A stretch of DNA of 64,000 nt from Oryza sativa Japonica Group (lineage: Eukaryota; Streptophyta; Magnoliopsida; Poales; Poaceae): contig NC_089037.1 in the NCBI RefSeq assembly GCF_034140825.1, positions 32,321,001 to 32,385,000 of the forward strand, written 5' to 3'. Below the pieces are notes generated by a model. The model had not been told where the DNA came from, did not search any database, and saw only the letters and a program-made list of their open reading frames with translations. Both the position numbers and the translations under genes were made by a program. This document shows positions 10,976-24,179 of this stretch, piece by piece. Position 1 is the stretch's first letter, and each line of letters begins with the position of its first letter.

Positions 10976-11604
10976 AGCCGTGTGCCCCAGCGTAGCCACG
11001 CTGCCAGGGGTAATCTTCTTTTTTTTTAATAACTTTTTACGGCAAAATATACTTATAGTATATCCGGTCAGTATAAATAGTCTAATTACGTAAAATTGAC
11101 TGTATTATAAAATTAAAGGGGTGGGGTTGGGGGAGGGTAAAATGGTCTTTATCTATGCCAGATAATCTCTCACACTCTAGTTATCCAGCACGAGTTAATG
11201 TTTTACGCGTTTGATGAATCTATTGATCCGATCAGGAGGAATTTGATTGTGCCATTAATCAACTGTGTATCCGGCCAATAATCCGATCTAACGCGCAAAA
11301 AAAAATGATATTACTATCGCAGTGAAGATAATATCATACCATAGCAGCTCCCACATAGAAAGCGCTCAATACAATTTAGAAATAAAGTAGTAAACAATGG
11401 AAATCGGTTTGAAATTTCCGCTTTTTTGCAATTTGGTTGGCCTAACAAGCGTTTGTCAACTTGAGCGTGGTCGAAAACTCTAAAATTTCATTAAAAAAAA
11501 CGGGTGGATTTCGTCAGTTTTAGTAAACCCTAATTCGAGCCATCAAAACACAGAAACAAAAAAAATATTCTTCCAATATAAAAGGATCTTATAATAGACG
11601 AGTA
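10976..11604. other. Intergenic, no gene seen
   Basis: AT-rich sequence with A and T runs. No gene or clear repeat was recognised. Confidence 0.45.
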
Positions 11605-11726
11605 TTCCCTTTGTCCCATAAAAAACTAAACTAGTACTGGATGTGACACTATTACGAATCTAGACATACCTCTGTCCATATATCATAACCAGTTTTAAAT
11701 TCTTTTTTTTTTTGACAAAGGGAGTA
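11605..11726. mobile_element. Stowaway MITE
   Basis: The ends are TTCCCTTTGTCCC and GACAAAGGGAGTA, flanked by TA. The internal 'ggatgtgacactattacgaatctagacat' layout is that of the short Stowaway group seen again at 12779-12890 and 47481-47624. Confidence 0.65.
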
Positions 11727-11945
11727 TATGTCTGAGTAACTTTTATGCATAATTTCAATATGGACTTGTTTTAGGGCAGTGGGTGTATGATAGATCTGGT
11801 TTCCATGATCCATCCAAAGCCTTTTTTAAAAAAATCAAATAAGAAACCTCTTTAGATTTGTATCGCACTACTTTAATACAGAACTACCTCTGGTCTTTTT
11901 TGGTTGATGCCCTGAAAGTTACAACTGAACTCACCTTTCCAGGTA

Positions 11946-12180
11946 TTACATCCGTTGAAATGTTTGACGCCGTTGACTTTTTTAAACATATTTGACCGTT
12001 TGTCTTATTCAAAAAATCTAAGTAATTATTAATTCTTTTCCTATCATTTGATTCATTGTTAAATATATTTTTATGTAGGTATATAATTTTACATATTTCA
12101 CAAAAGTTTTTGAATAAGACGAACGGTCAAACATGTGCTAAAAAACCAATGATGCCAAACATTTCGAAACGGATGGAGTA
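11946..12180. mobile_element. Stowaway-like MITE
   Basis: The end 'aaacggatggagta' pairs with 'ttacatccgttgaaa' at the left. Inverted subterminal words 'tttgaccgtttgtcttattc' and 'gaataagacgaacggtcaaa' are nearly perfect complements. Confidence 0.75.
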
Positions 12181-12778
12181 TCAAACACATGTTGGGACTT
12201 GGCAGGTGCAGTACTCCACAGTCCACACTATCCTGCGGTCGAAGAAGAGTCGTACTACATCAAACTCACGGCCTAAAAACGTCGTAATTTCAAACCTAGC
12301 ATAATATAGGTCACGATTCAAATCTAGCGAAACCCAAAACATTCCTACCAGATCTGGACGCTTGGCTAATCAAAGCGCAAGTGCTGCTTTGATTTGAGAG
12401 CTTTTTTTTTTCTTTTCTCTTGCGGTTCTTTTCGCTTTGGTTGCTCAGTGCTCAGTGGCACACTGGCAGTGCTCATATGGTTTGCAGCCAATTGGGCCGC
12501 TAGTAGAAGTGTGGTCCACATACCAGTCTTTTCTATCTGTAGCCCGTCCCTTTTTGTCTCTTGCAAGTTGCACCCAGATTGGATCGAAATAAGGGCCTTT
12601 TCATGGGCTATATGAAGCCGAGAAGCCCATTCGGCCAGTGCCTGATTGAAATCAGATGAAATAGGCCTCCAAGACAAATACTAACTTTGGATTTAGTAGA
12701 TATAGGCCCATAACTATAGACACATTGTACCATTTATCTAAACTTTTTGCACACCACGTTACTCCCTCCCTTGGAAAA
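12181..12778. other. Intergenic, no supported gene
   Basis: A 103-codon minus-strand open frame (12366-12677) is lysine-rich at its C-terminal end and shows no domain, splice context or homology that I can see. I leave it uncalled. Confidence 0.4.
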
Positions 12779-12890
12779 TACTCCATCCGTTCAAAATATA
12801 ATAACCTCGTACCGAATGGGACACATTCTAATACATATCCAGATAGGATATATCTAGGTTATTATATTATATTATGGGACAAAGGGAGTA
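12779..12890. mobile_element. Stowaway MITE
   Basis: Starts ACTCCATCCGTTCAAAATAT and ends ATTATGGGACAAAGGGAGTA, inverted with mismatches. The central 'tatccagataggata' words are typical of this group. Confidence 0.7.
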
Positions 12891-14742
12891 CAAGGCACGC
12901 ATTTTAGTATTTAAACTACATTTTGACAACTAGCAATCAATTAGTAAAATATATTTTGTGATATAAAATAGTGTGGTTGAATTCCAATTAAGATGTACAT
13001 TCATTTTCATATGATATAGTGCTACCACCGTCTCGGGAAAACTTCATCGTTTTTATACACGAATTTTGACAAATATATCTATAGATTTGTGTCTAAAAGT
13101 GAATCCTTTTGGAACTGGGAAGTAGGTCTCACTACCGATGACAATATACCTTAAAATAATTGGTGGTTAAAGTTCGATGTTAGAGACGGGAGAGCCCTTA
13201 TATTTACACACGGATGGAGTACCTTTCTTCTTCAGTTGTTCTCAACAAATGGGTGAAAATTATCTATCCCTTTTATTTAAGGACAGGACCAATAATCAGA
13301 ATAGAAAAGAAGATGACACGACAAAGCACTGAAACCGAGACGATGAGTTGCTCCAAGAACAGGGCAATGATCGATCTAGACGGCCAGTTTTGTTAAGTGA
13401 TCATCATTGGCCGATGTATAGATGCTAGCTAGCGTTGTTAAGTGTCGGACGTGACGCGTCGCCATCATCGAGTTCTCCGGATCACCACGAATGCTAAAAA
13501 GCTCTCTTCTCTTCACTGTCCATCCATGCCCCTGGGCTGTCTTCCAATTCCATGCCGTTCTCTCAAAATTGTCCGCATCCATTTTTTACATAGCTCACCT
13601 GTCCATAGCAGTAAACATTTGTCATGAGTAGTGGAAGATCCAAACTGATTCCCTGCTCACCTTGTTGCAGCTTACACGCATCCATGGGAACTTTTTCAAG
13701 TTGTTTTTTCTGAGGTGTATCTTTTTTTATCGGAGGTTGAATTGATCATCAGAAGAAAAACTAGGCAGCTAAAAGTTAGAACGTATTTTGAAATAAAAAA
13801 TAAAAAATCCCTACTAGAAGAGAAGCAATGAAATGTTTTTACAAAAATTCTCATAGAGTCGAGAACTTCAGAGATATTGCCTCCTATATAAATATGGGAT
13901 CCCTATAAATATTTAGTATACTGATTCAAATATGCTAGAATTCGAGCATTTTTACCCAATCAGGTACAGCATGAGTAGAATTCAAGCAATTCAAAAATTA
14001 ACCATGGAAGTATTTATACTCCTAACAGTTCAAAAATATTTAAGAGGTAACAGTAGACGAAAGCAGAAGGACAAGAACTGCAAAAATATTTGGTGTGATC
14101 GGGCGGGTTCAGGATTAGTGCAGCCTTTGCAGTTTTTTTTTTCCTGCACAGTACTGAGACAAGCAATGCAGGATGTTGCAGTTGCATTGCAGCAGAGGAC
14201 CGGAGTAGTAGTACTGTCTGAAACTCTGAATGACTGAACCGTTCAGTTGTTGACCGGGGTACTCCACTGCCTAGCTCATCACAGTAATCTTCAGAGTTCT
14301 CTCTGTGGCCGATGTGTGTTGTGGGTTTGATGTGTGTGTGTGTGTGCAGGGACAGGGAGGAATTAAATGCGTAACCTAAATTTGCCAGTTCTAATCTGGC
14401 AGTGTGGGGCCCACAAGTGCCCCCTGTCATGTGAGAAGTCTTTAACTTTGCTCGGATCTCGTGATCCGTATGATTGCACACTCGCCGCCTACTTGTTGTT
14501 TGATTATGTTTAGCTAAAGTCTGTGTTCGTTGCCTTTCATGTTACTCCAAACCACCATTTCTTTATTTCCTTTTAGATTTGCAGGCTTGTTTAGAGTTGT
14601 AGTGGCAGTAGTGCTTGTGAGCATTTTGAGAATGGGTTATTCTCGACTCTCTCTTTTTTTTTCGGTTTGATTTAGATTATTGCCATGGATTATTTAACTT
14701 AATTGTACTATTCCATCAAATATATTAGAAATTAAAGTAAAT
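12891..14742. other. Intergenic, no gene seen
   Basis: Mixed low-copy sequence. Open frames near 13214-14481 are short and without motifs. A (TG)n run lies at 14330-14347. Confidence 0.45.
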
Positions 14743-14952
14743 AAGGGCTTATTCACTTTGCTACCATTTTCAACCTTACCAAGTTTTGGCATTGCCAAAT
14801 TTTGGTAATACTGCTAAAATTTTGGCAATGTTACTAAATTTTGACAAGATTTCATATGTAGTTACTAAAATTTGGCAACAAACTAAAGCTATTTTTTATA
14901 ACTTTGCCAAAACTTGGTAAGGTTAAAAATGGTAGCAAAGTGAATAACCTTA
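14743..14952. mobile_element. MITE with long inverted ends (family A)
   Basis: The left end 'taagggcttattcactttgc' and right end 'gcaaagtgaataaccttaa' are inverted repeats, extended inward by 'taccattttcaaccttacca' and 'tggtaaggttaaaaatggta'. The centre is rich in 'ccaaattttggtaa' words that can pair with each other. A related copy is at 18131-18293. Confidence 0.75.
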
Positions 14953-16398
14953 AGATTGTTTAAAATGAGTGGTCTAAGTTATGCGGTACAAGAAAGTATT
15001 TTAAGGAAGTGTACTTCTTTAAGCGTAGAACAAATAATTTGTTTTAATAATTCAATAAATAAGATGATTATTTTTTCTAACAAAGTCTCCACCTAGTATG
15101 ACATACACATGTACTAGTATTTTCTCGAATAAAAACATCACAATGGACAATCTTTTTAAAATATTACATTTTCTTAAAGAGAAAATTCTGAAGCACGTGA
15201 GCCCTACAAATCTATTGTGTTTGACCCTTTCGGTATCAAAATCTTACGCAACCGCTGTGTTGAGGGAAAAAAAAAACAGATCTGAACGTGACCTTTGATC
15301 ACAACATAAGTATTTTGCAGAGGAGAGATGTGCCGACAGGGCAATTAGTTAGGCGTCCTCTAATTCCACAATCATTATCATCATTTCCATTACTGCAAAG
15401 GTGTCAATGCAAAGGCAAGTGACACAACTTCTGAAGAAAACCCAGTCATACAGCTGCTGCTTAGATCCTTTCTCCCAAATGGACAATTGAGAAAGAATGT
15501 CATGACCCATTCTCACATTGGAAAAGGGAAATAAAGCAATTCATCAGAAGCACTCTCAGCAAAACGGCAGCAATTCCTGGATAAGATCCAGGGCTTTCTT
15601 CAGCAGCCACATGAACCCTAGACTTGGAGCTTTTCAAGCCAACCAACAGGAGCTAAAAGGCTTAAAAAGGAGGAGGAAGAAGAAAGGCTGCAAAGCTACT
15701 CCTTCTCTTGTCATGGAGTGTTTGCTTGCCTGTCTGTCTGTGTCACTGTGTGTGTATGTGTGTGTGAGTGCCACTACTGTTTGATAGTATATGTGATTAA
15801 ATCAGTCACTGGCCAGATAAAGTTGTGAGCAGGGTAAAGCTGGTGCTTAAACATTGTTGCTTGCTATACTTTTCTTGTGACAAGCTTTTTGGGTTCTCCT
15901 CTCCCCCCTGGACCTTTTTGGGTTTCCATTTTGCACATCTCCAAATGTACAAATGCTACTCAAGTAGACACCTGTAATTCTCACTTTTTTAACAAATCCC
16001 TTGTTGAAAGTAGGAGGAGCATAATAAGTGCACCGTACGTCATGTCGTTATGGTGTGATGATAATCTTCAGTTTATGGTGACAATAGTATGACTCATTTT
16101 TTAAATTATGGTAAAAAGAAAATGATAACTTTGACCTTTACACTAACTAACAATAGTACATATAACCATATCTAATTATCACTACGATTTAAGCCTCGAT
16201 GGATGGATCGAGTTATACACTTTATACTCCACTGCTACACTAATAGTAGTACTAATGTTTTTTTTTTCTTGAAACTGCTTTTCATGGCACACTGGCTCCC
16301 CCACCAGTTGAAAAGTTACCACTTACAAGTACAACTGGTGTCACACTATAGTTGGTAATCTGTAAATGGACAAGAAATTATTATCACGTATAATATAC
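14953..16398. other. Intergenic, no supported gene
   Basis: Low-copy sequence with small open frames, the longest of 88 codons at 15518-15784. None shows a recognisable domain. A spliced non-coding transcript cannot be ruled out by eye. Confidence 0.4.
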
Positions 16399-16500
16399 TT
16401 TCTCTGTTTTAAAATATAGTAGCCTAATATCAAATTAGATACATTATTATAGTGTTAAAAATTTTGAACGACGTTATATATTTTATAACGAATGGAGTAT
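16399..16500. mobile_element. Degenerate Stowaway-like MITE
   Basis: 'ctttctctgttttaaaatat' at the left pairs loosely with 'atattttataacgaatggagta' at the right. Confidence 0.45.
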
Positions 16501-16502
16501 AA

Positions 16503-16613
16503 GGATGTGACGAAAAAGTTAGAAGTTTGTGTATATTTTATAACGAATTTTAAAAGTTTTGATGTGATAGAAAAGTTGAAAGTTTGAAGAAAAAAATTGG
16601 AACTAAACTTAGG
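16503..16613. mobile_element. Tourist-like MITE fragment
   Basis: The words 'gatgtgacgaaaaagttaga', 'ttttgatgtgatagaaaagt' and 'ggaactaaact' are those of the element at 7679-7825. The left terminus is missing. Confidence 0.6.
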
Positions 16614-17120
16614 CATAAATTTACGCAAACAGTTCGATTGCCGTAAGAATCAATAGATTTCTCGAGCTCCAAACAGGACCAGAATCTGATACCTCTTCAC
16701 CACCAACCAACCGGTTGGCGTTTTCCCTGGTATAACAGCCAGTTGTTTTGGGATAAACACAGGTGCTCTGCATCACAGACTTACCGAGTCTGCTAACATT
16801 GCCAACCACGCCAGCTACCAATATTTTTTTACTGTCAACTGTATATCACATAATCTAATCTAAACTCAAAAAAATAACTATGCTAATCTTGTTCCCAATC
16901 CCATCATCCCATGATAACTTACAGATATCAATTCCCATGGCAACAAGTGGGGACTAGTACTACTCCAGCAGCAGCGGCATCTGGGCCCAAAGTTCCAAGA
17001 GAGTTGGTTGCTTTCACAGGAAATGGTAGGGTGCCAAACTGCCACCCGGCCACTAGATACTAGTCGTACCACCAGTACTCCCCAACATCAACATGCGTGT
17101 CCTTTTTCACGCCCACACAT
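16614..17120. other. Intergenic, no gene seen
   Basis: Short minus-strand open frames without motifs; nothing else recognised. Confidence 0.4.
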
Positions 17121-17339
17121 ACTCCCTCCGTTAGGAAATAAACTAATTTATAGAGTTTAAAATTTATCTCAAAATAAATTAATTTTTACCCTCTTACTCT
17201 CTTCATCAAAAAAATCAACCTAATATATGAAGTGGTATATCCTAGCACAATAAATCTGAATAAGTCTTTATACAAATTCATTGGTATAGGATAGATCACA
17301 TTCTATATTACATTGATTATTTTTTGAACGGAGAGAGTA
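17121..17339. mobile_element. Stowaway-like MITE
   Basis: Starts ACTCCCTCCGTTAGGAAATA and ends TTTTGAACGGAGAGAGTA. It is followed at 17347-17404 by a second, very short pair of Stowaway ends ('ctccatccaaaaaaa' and 'ttttgggacggagg'). Confidence 0.65.
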
Positions 17340-17404
17340 CCTACTACTCCATCCAAAAAAAGACCAATCGTAACAATGAATTAGATTTTTTGGGACGGAG
17401 GTGT

Positions 17405-18130
17405 ACCATAGATCCGTAAATCGAGAAAGTTTATATTTTCAATACCTTTCACCTACCACCCATCAATATAACTTTATTATTAATTAGAAGTATTTTGATC
17501 CTTTGACTTTCCCTTAAATCCACCATGGAAAGCTAGGGTTGGAGTTTTTAAAGTACAAAGAGTATTTTGTTAAGTATTAAACTCCTAAATTTAATTTCAG
17601 TAATTAGATCTGGAGTAGAGTTATAAAGCTACATGAACCCAGTTTTATCTCTCTAATTTATTTTATTTTGTGAGAACACTCTAAACAGCTCCATTCCCCT
17701 TTTGGGTGGCCTTTGGTTGAGCTCCTGCTGGAGCTAAAATTGTGCCAAATGGACCTATACTCACACACACATGATAGTATGATACTGCTGCTGGGCCCCA
17801 CCTGCAGGGACCAAAGGCCTCTCCTGGCTGGCTGTACCGCTGTAGTAGTATCTCTGTATCTCCTGCCCAAAGAATTTATGGATGTCATGTGTGTTGTGTA
17901 GTACTCCTCGGATGTACTACAGTAGTAATTGTACGTACGGTTTGTAGCGTTGATGTGGTGTATTATACTCCTCGTATGTATGGATGGATATATGTACGTA
18001 CAAGTTCTGTAGTCAGGCAGGATGGCATGGGCGTGCTCTTAATTTGTACGGTGTATTTTCTGTAGATACTGGGCCACTAAGGAGACATGTAGTATCTTCT
18101 TTTGTTTGGGTAGCACTTTGGGAAAGTTTT
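17405..18130. other. Intergenic, no supported gene
   Basis: Short open frames at 17658-18223 on both strands lack motifs. A (CA)n-like run lies near 17761-17771. Confidence 0.4.
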
Positions 18131-18293
18131 GGGCATGTTCACTTTGATGCCAAAAAATACCTTACCAAATTTTGGCATTGGCAAGATTTTTTATATAGTC
18201 ACCAAAATTTGATAGCAAACTAAATATAGCCATTTTTTTAGCAACTTTATCAAAATTTAGTAAGATTTAAAATGGTATCAAAGTAAACATACC
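18131..18293. mobile_element. MITE (family A, second copy)
   Basis: Shares the layout and words of the copy at 14743-14952: 'gttcactttgatgcca', 'taccaaattttggcat', 'aaaatggtatcaaagtaaac'. It is shorter by about 45 bp in the middle. Confidence 0.65.
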
Positions 18294-18829
18294 CTTTCTT
18301 TTCTGCTGGTTTTTTCGCGTACTGTATGTTTTATTAATGCGTGTGGGTCCTGTGAAAGTGTGAATTAGTTTGCGTGTGTGTACGGTGGAGCAGTGTGATT
18401 TCGCCCTGCAACAGGATATGATGGGAGTTTAATTAGCGTAATCAAGTCAATCATTGTCGATGTACAGTACAATGCACAAACAAATGTCCATGTACTAGTA
18501 TCTTGAATGTACACAAAATAGTAACTTTCAATTGTATTGTGTTTGCCAGTGTGCATACTTTTTCTCTTAGAGATTGCGTGTTATCCTTCACCCGTTTCAT
18601 ATTATTAGTACGTGTCACATTATGTTTAAGATCAGTCTAATTTAGGACAGACAGAGTAGACACTCTCTACATTACTGTAGTAGCATTACCATGCTGTAGA
18701 TTAATGCCACAAATAATTGTAGCAATAGTTGTCAAATCTATTGCTTTAACGCTTGATCTGAACCGTCGACTACAGATCTAAGGGTGCACAATACAGATAA
18801 TGATATACTTTATTTGTCCAAAAAAAAAT
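18294..18829. other. Intergenic, no gene seen
   Basis: AT-rich, nothing recognised. Confidence 0.4.
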
Positions 18830-18951
18830 CTCGTACTCCATATTAGAATGTGACACATACTAATACAACGAGCCTAAATATACTATATATCCAATTTATT
18901 GTATTATGATATATCACAAGTTGTCTTTTTTTTTCTTTTTACGGAAGAAGT
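18830..18951. mobile_element. Stowaway-like MITE, degenerate
   Basis: 'gtactccatattagaatgtg' at the left and 'ctttttacggaagaagta' at the right; the central layout resembles the element at 12779-12890. Confidence 0.45.
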
Positions 18952-19486
18952 ATTCTTTTCCTCTGCCGGAGCAACGTGCCAGGGCAGAGCTGCAGAGGAT
19001 ACCGTTCCGTCGGGATTCATGTTTTTGAGCAATATTGTCTTATGAAAAACACCATGTCCATTTTTAATGTATTTTTTTAGTACATACTCTAAGAATATCA
19101 GAAGTCAATAGTATAAGGTAGTAAGATTATAGAGTAATTAAAACGACCAGTATAATTCACTCCGTGAATAGAAAATTCACCACCACTCTGAACTTTGTTT
19201 TTTTAAAAAACAAGTGTATTCTCTGCAAGTGGTAGGATAGCTCGTGGATCAGCACGTGCTCAAGGATACACTTCCTCGTATCTTCCGTCCTTTTCCTATT
19301 ATATTTTAGGGTCAAATAAAAATGATATAATAAGATGGTGTAAACGATCTCAACAAAAATTATCACATTATATTTATGCTGAGTTAAAAGAGAGAAGAGA
19401 AAAGAAAAGACAAATACATAGATTTGTAGCCAACTACGATATAGCCTTCAAAAAATCATGAGGTAGTGAAGTGGGATAAAGTATTA

Positions 19487-19823
19487 TGGCCTCTTCGGAT
19501 TGAGGGATTTTTAGAGGAGTACTATAGATAGGAAATATTTCCTTTCATGTCGTTCAGTTCACATGAATCAATCCGAAGGAAAATTAAAGGAGACATTCCT
19601 TTCCTGTGGAATCAATAGAGAAACAAAGAAAAATTTACATCCACTCCTACCTCATTTTTTCCATTTCCTACGTTTTTACTCTGTCTATCCGAACACATGT
19701 TTACCAATCATAGCTACAGAATTTCTGTGTTTTTCAATCCTCTATTTTATCTATGCATTCCTATCATATTCCTATGATTTTTCTATTCCTACATTTTTAC
19801 AATCCCGTGATCCGAATAAGCCC
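19487..19823. mobile_element. PIF/Harbinger-type MITE, TTA target duplication
   Basis: The inverted ends are 'tggcctcttcggattgaggg' and the inverse of 'cccgtgatccgaataagccc'. TTA flanks at 19484-19486 and 19824-19826. It is 337 bp long. A repeated 'attcctat' and 'tttctattcctac' composition fills the right half. No coding content. Confidence 0.75.
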
Positions 19824-21580
19824 TTAATGCTGTAGTCTGAATAAATAGCTAGCTAATGTGTATTATTAGGCTATTAGGTTAAATGAAGATGATATGGCAA
19901 GATATAGGGATTCTACTATTAACTTTGCTCTAGCTATATGCAGCAGTTCCATTTCAGCAAAGGACAGAAAAAAAAAGAACTATACTATAACAGGGAGCAG
20001 TCGCTAAAACCATGCTATTTCTCGTAAACAGACGGTGATAAATGGTTTGCCACCATCTAATTAGCCCTTCAGATTGCAGGGATTTGAAAAGAACAAGTTC
20101 GTCGAGCCAAATACCCTTTTCAAAGGAGACCTTTACAAATAGAAAAACTACGCTATCATGTGTTTCATCATGCATGTGAGGAGGATATCGAAAGAAGATG
20201 CCGAATAACAAGCTTTCGGAAAACTATTTTCTTGCATTTTCACAACATGCATTCCATGTGCACGCGAACGTCCTTTTTCGCTTACGCGTGAAGAGATCGT
20301 GAAACAAGTTTAAGGTTGATTCTAAAGAAAGCCATAGGAGAAAAAAATCAACATATAACTAGTACTATCTCGGTCGACAAGTATATCAAATATTCTTATA
20401 AAAGATTCTATTTTTTAGAGAGTACTTTTTTACCCAACCTATATATTCAATCGGATATATATAGTCTTTTTAAATTTAAAACTTAACCCATCAGATAACT
20501 CAATCTGAAATTCACTTATATAGAAATTTAAACTTAGAAATTTGGGGTGCTACTCAGATCGATCCCGTAGCAGGTTCAGACAGGCCACAGCGCTGAATGA
20601 GTTCTCTGTACGCAGATCTCACCATAAATATGCCCGTAGATGTCTTTTCGCTATAAAAGATTCTATGTAATTTAATTAAGGCTAAAAATAAGTTTAATAT
20701 ATCACAAGTCATCTATATAGCCAGCTTATCCTCTACTTTATGCAACCCAACACAATTTTGATGTTATAACTTTTACCATATTATTTATACTTGCATCAAC
20801 TTATTATACTTGTTATAAGATAAGATCATCTATAATTTACTTGATCAGAAAAAAAACATGTTTAGGAGTGGTTTTGAAAAAAAACTATAATCAAAGTCCT
20901 TTGTATTTCTGAATAAATTTTTAAGCCTGGAAATCCAGACAAAGGGAGCATTATACTTCCTCCATCAAAGAAATTAAGTTTGTTTTCACCATCTCACACA
21001 TATCAATATAAAACAAAAAAATATAACACCTCATTTATCAAATTACAATGCAATTATTCTTCTCTTTATTTACTCGCAAATACATTTATCTTCTATTTAA
21101 ACTATGATGTGCTAATTACTAGTAAAAACAAACTTATTTTAATACAAACAGAAAAGGAAAAAGAAAAGGAACTTGTCTGAGTCGAAAAGAAACGCACGTG
21201 AGCTAGGCGTGCCTATGTACGCAGTCGCGTGCAGTACGTCGCGTCAAGGGAACGCGACCACCCAGGCGTGGCCTATGAACAGTGACACCCTACCAGTGCT
21301 CTACTACCGGTACATGCGAATGATGGTCAGCTTGTGTACATCGCCATTAATAACTCCAAAAGAAAAAAAAATATGTGTACTGTTTGGTGCACATATATAC
21401 CGTGTCGTGAAGAGCTCGTAGCCTCGTACTACCTCTGTTCAACCACACCAGTACACCGCAATTTAATTGATGGTCCGGTCGAGCCCATCCACCATTGAGC
21501 ATGCGGCTCCTTGTTTTTACACGGATTATTTACTGGTAATTACTTCGGATTATTTCCTTCACTCTTTTATGGCCGTGGAT
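19824..21580. other. Intergenic, no gene seen
   Basis: AT-rich, with faint traces of old MITE ends ('cttcctccatcaaagaa' near 20956). Open frames are short and motif-free. Confidence 0.45.
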
Positions 21581-21836
21581 TATTTCCTCTGTCCCAAATT
21601 ATAGGACGCCCCTTTTTCAAGAAAATAAAACTTGATAGATTTTGACTAATAATCATACTAATTATATCTATACTAAGTATTATACATGTTATACCACTAA
21701 ATTCATATTTTTAAGTACTTACATATGATGCTAATTTTATATTTGTTGGAGAATGAAATAAGAATGCTTGTCAAAGTATGTTATTATAGATCGTGCAAAA
21801 AAAAATATAAGCCTTATAATTTGGAACAGAAGAAGT
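21581..21836. mobile_element. Stowaway-like MITE
   Basis: Left 'cctctgtcccaaattatagg' and right 'cttataatttggaacagaag' are inverted repeats. The total is about 256 bp, with no coding content. Confidence 0.7.
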
Positions 21837-21895
21837 ATTTAGTAAGTTTATTTCTATTCCTAAATTTAATGTACTGTTATTATAATTACGTATTA

Positions 21896-22047
21896 TCCCG
21901 TCCTAAAATAAAATATAGTAACCTAAAACTTGATGGAACATATCCTATCCTAGTCAACGAATCTGGACAACCTCTTATCCAGATTGATCTATCTAGGATA
22001 TATCACTCTAATATCAAATTATTATATTTTAGAATGGATAGAGTAAT
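21896..22047. mobile_element. Stowaway MITE
   Basis: Left 'tcccgtcctaaaataaaata' and right 'attatattttagaatggata' pair as inverted ends. Central 'aatctggacaacctcttatc' and 'cagattgatctatctagga' are typical of this group. Confidence 0.7.
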
Positions 22048-23198
22048 AATTACTAAATAGTAAAACTATTCGGATAAATCCGGTAAATGAAAAGGGCCAA
22101 CCTGCTAGGCTGTTACTGCTAACTGTACATGTGCAAGTGTGGTTGAAAAAGTACACCGACATCAATACGACTATACGAGCCACAGGCTCTGCGGTGCCCG
22201 GCTAAATATCTTGAACTGCAGTGCGACCACATCAATTTTCATTGAAGTTGCGATTGAGGAAATGGTATGGAAATTTTTGCTGTACTTTGTGCCGGTTAAT
22301 AATGGCAGGTTATATCCATATCGGTGTTTTAAATAAAAGAGATCCAACAGGGTCTGTGTAATCAGTTATATCAAATATTAGGTGGGTAACCTGTTGAGTA
22401 ACGATGTTTGTACGTACAATCGGCTTTAGAGCAGTGTTGCAATATCTCGGTAATTTTACGTTTTTTTTAACCGAACCGTAGTAACATATCTTGATTATCT
22501 CTTTTGCCTTACAAAAATTGTAATAATCCGTACAACTTTTATCGGCAAATCTTAAACTTTTCACACTAACCGTGCTATCGCTGGGTCAGATAACTCCCTC
22601 TTCGAGGTTATTTACAAACATTATAGTCATGATTCTCGATTATATTTCGGACTACTTTTTTTATAAATAAAATCTCAACATCATAGTATAAGATTTTCCA
22701 TACCGTGCGGCGTAAATTTTCATTCTCTTTTCCTTTTCTAATTCTTCCAGCATGATCTGGTTGCTGTTGTGTTGAACAATCAATGTGCTATTATCCCTTG
22801 TGATGGAAGCATTCGTTTGCCTCGCTGCCCCGATAGGGGACCGAGCTCTGTGTGTTCCAGGCGCGTATTGGAAACCGGACGCCTCTCCTGCCTCTTGGCT
22901 CAGCTCAGCTCGAGGAATCCGAGGCCGAATCGGCAAAATCCCCACGCCCAAACCAAAACCGGCCGGGTCGCCGTCGCGAGGACGAGCAAGAAGCAGCTAG
23001 CAGCAACATGAGCTGGGAAAAAAAAGCTTCATATCGTATCACGCCCGGTTGGACGGTCCAGATCACGGAGAATGAGGATGAGATGACAATTGATTAGTGA
23101 ATGAATCAGACGAATTGATCGGATAGTGGGTTATCATCATAATTATGGATATGCTTTAAATATTTTGATAAATAAATCTACCACACACTAACTTAGTT
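22048..23198. other. Intergenic, no supported gene
   Basis: A GC-richer stretch at 22780-23010 gives overlapping open frames of 71-96 codons on both strands, but no frame has a recognisable domain. It may be a gene relic. Confidence 0.35.
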
Positions 23199-23302
23199 TC
23201 GTCCCAAATACAAGAAGTTTTGGTTGGATGATACACATATGTTCAGATTCGTAGCACTGTGATATGCCTCACCCCATCTAACCAAAGCTTCTTATATCTT
23301 GG
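23199..23302. mobile_element. Stowaway-like MITE
   Basis: Left 'gtcccaaatacaagaagttt' and right 'agcttcttatatcttgggat' form inverted ends around a central 'tcagattcgtagcac'. Confidence 0.6.
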
Positions 23303-24179
23303 GATAAATAGAATATTACTTATTAGAAGAGTTTATAGTTGCGGTAACTTTTCCCGAAATCTCCGGCCTACAAAATCAGATTCCCACTTAAAATTTTTGA
23401 ATTCATAGATATAGAATTAAAAAAAAGTAAAAAACTATAAGCCACAAGTTTGAAAACCCATCTCAGTAGAATTTTAGAATCTAATTACTAACTAGCTGAT
23501 TCTTAAAGTATTATAGAGCCATCATTTCACTTGGAATAAGCAAAACAAAATATTTGCAAATCAAAAGTAATATGTGAATAAAACTTTTATATACTTGTTC
23601 TTAGCGACTTAAAAGTAAAGACTGAGAAAAAAAACTTCGATGAAAAACCTCAAAATTAGCTCCAAATCTAAAGGTGGAAATTCAAATGTTAGCTGATAAG
23701 TATAAGCATAAGCGAAAAAATGAGGCTCTTAAGTTCCCGAAATAGTCCAATAATGGATCTAAGCAGTATATATGCATTTTTATAAAAAAAAAGAGAGAAA
23801 CTTTAGAGGTGGAACAAATAATCCGCGACAATAATCGGGTGAAGTGGTGAAAAGCTCATGATGTTTGCTCCCTCTTGGTGAGACTGACGAGGTGGCCCCA
23901 CATGGCAGAAACAGCTAAGCTGAAACTGAAGGAGGTGGACACTCGCCAGATTGCCAGATTCTCTCAAGTCCCAATCCTCACTGGCTCACTGACCGAAAGG
24001 GACAGAGATAATATAACTAGTCTAGCCAGCATCAAGTTAAACAACAACTGTCTGGTCTGATGATCCCACAGGGAAATCAGATCCTTAACAAGACTCCCCT
24101 CCATAATTAAATCCGGCTTGAAATGCATACTTTCACACCGAAATTATGAAAGAGACAGCAGCAGGTGCGCAGGGGAAAA
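23303..24179. other. Intergenic, upstream of the DUF863 gene
   Basis: AT-rich DNA becoming GA-rich toward 24180. No gene was recognised. Confidence 0.4.

Noticed and set aside
12366-12677. 103-codon minus-strand ORF
   Set aside because: Unremarkable composition, no motif, surrounded by MITEs; consistent with chance.
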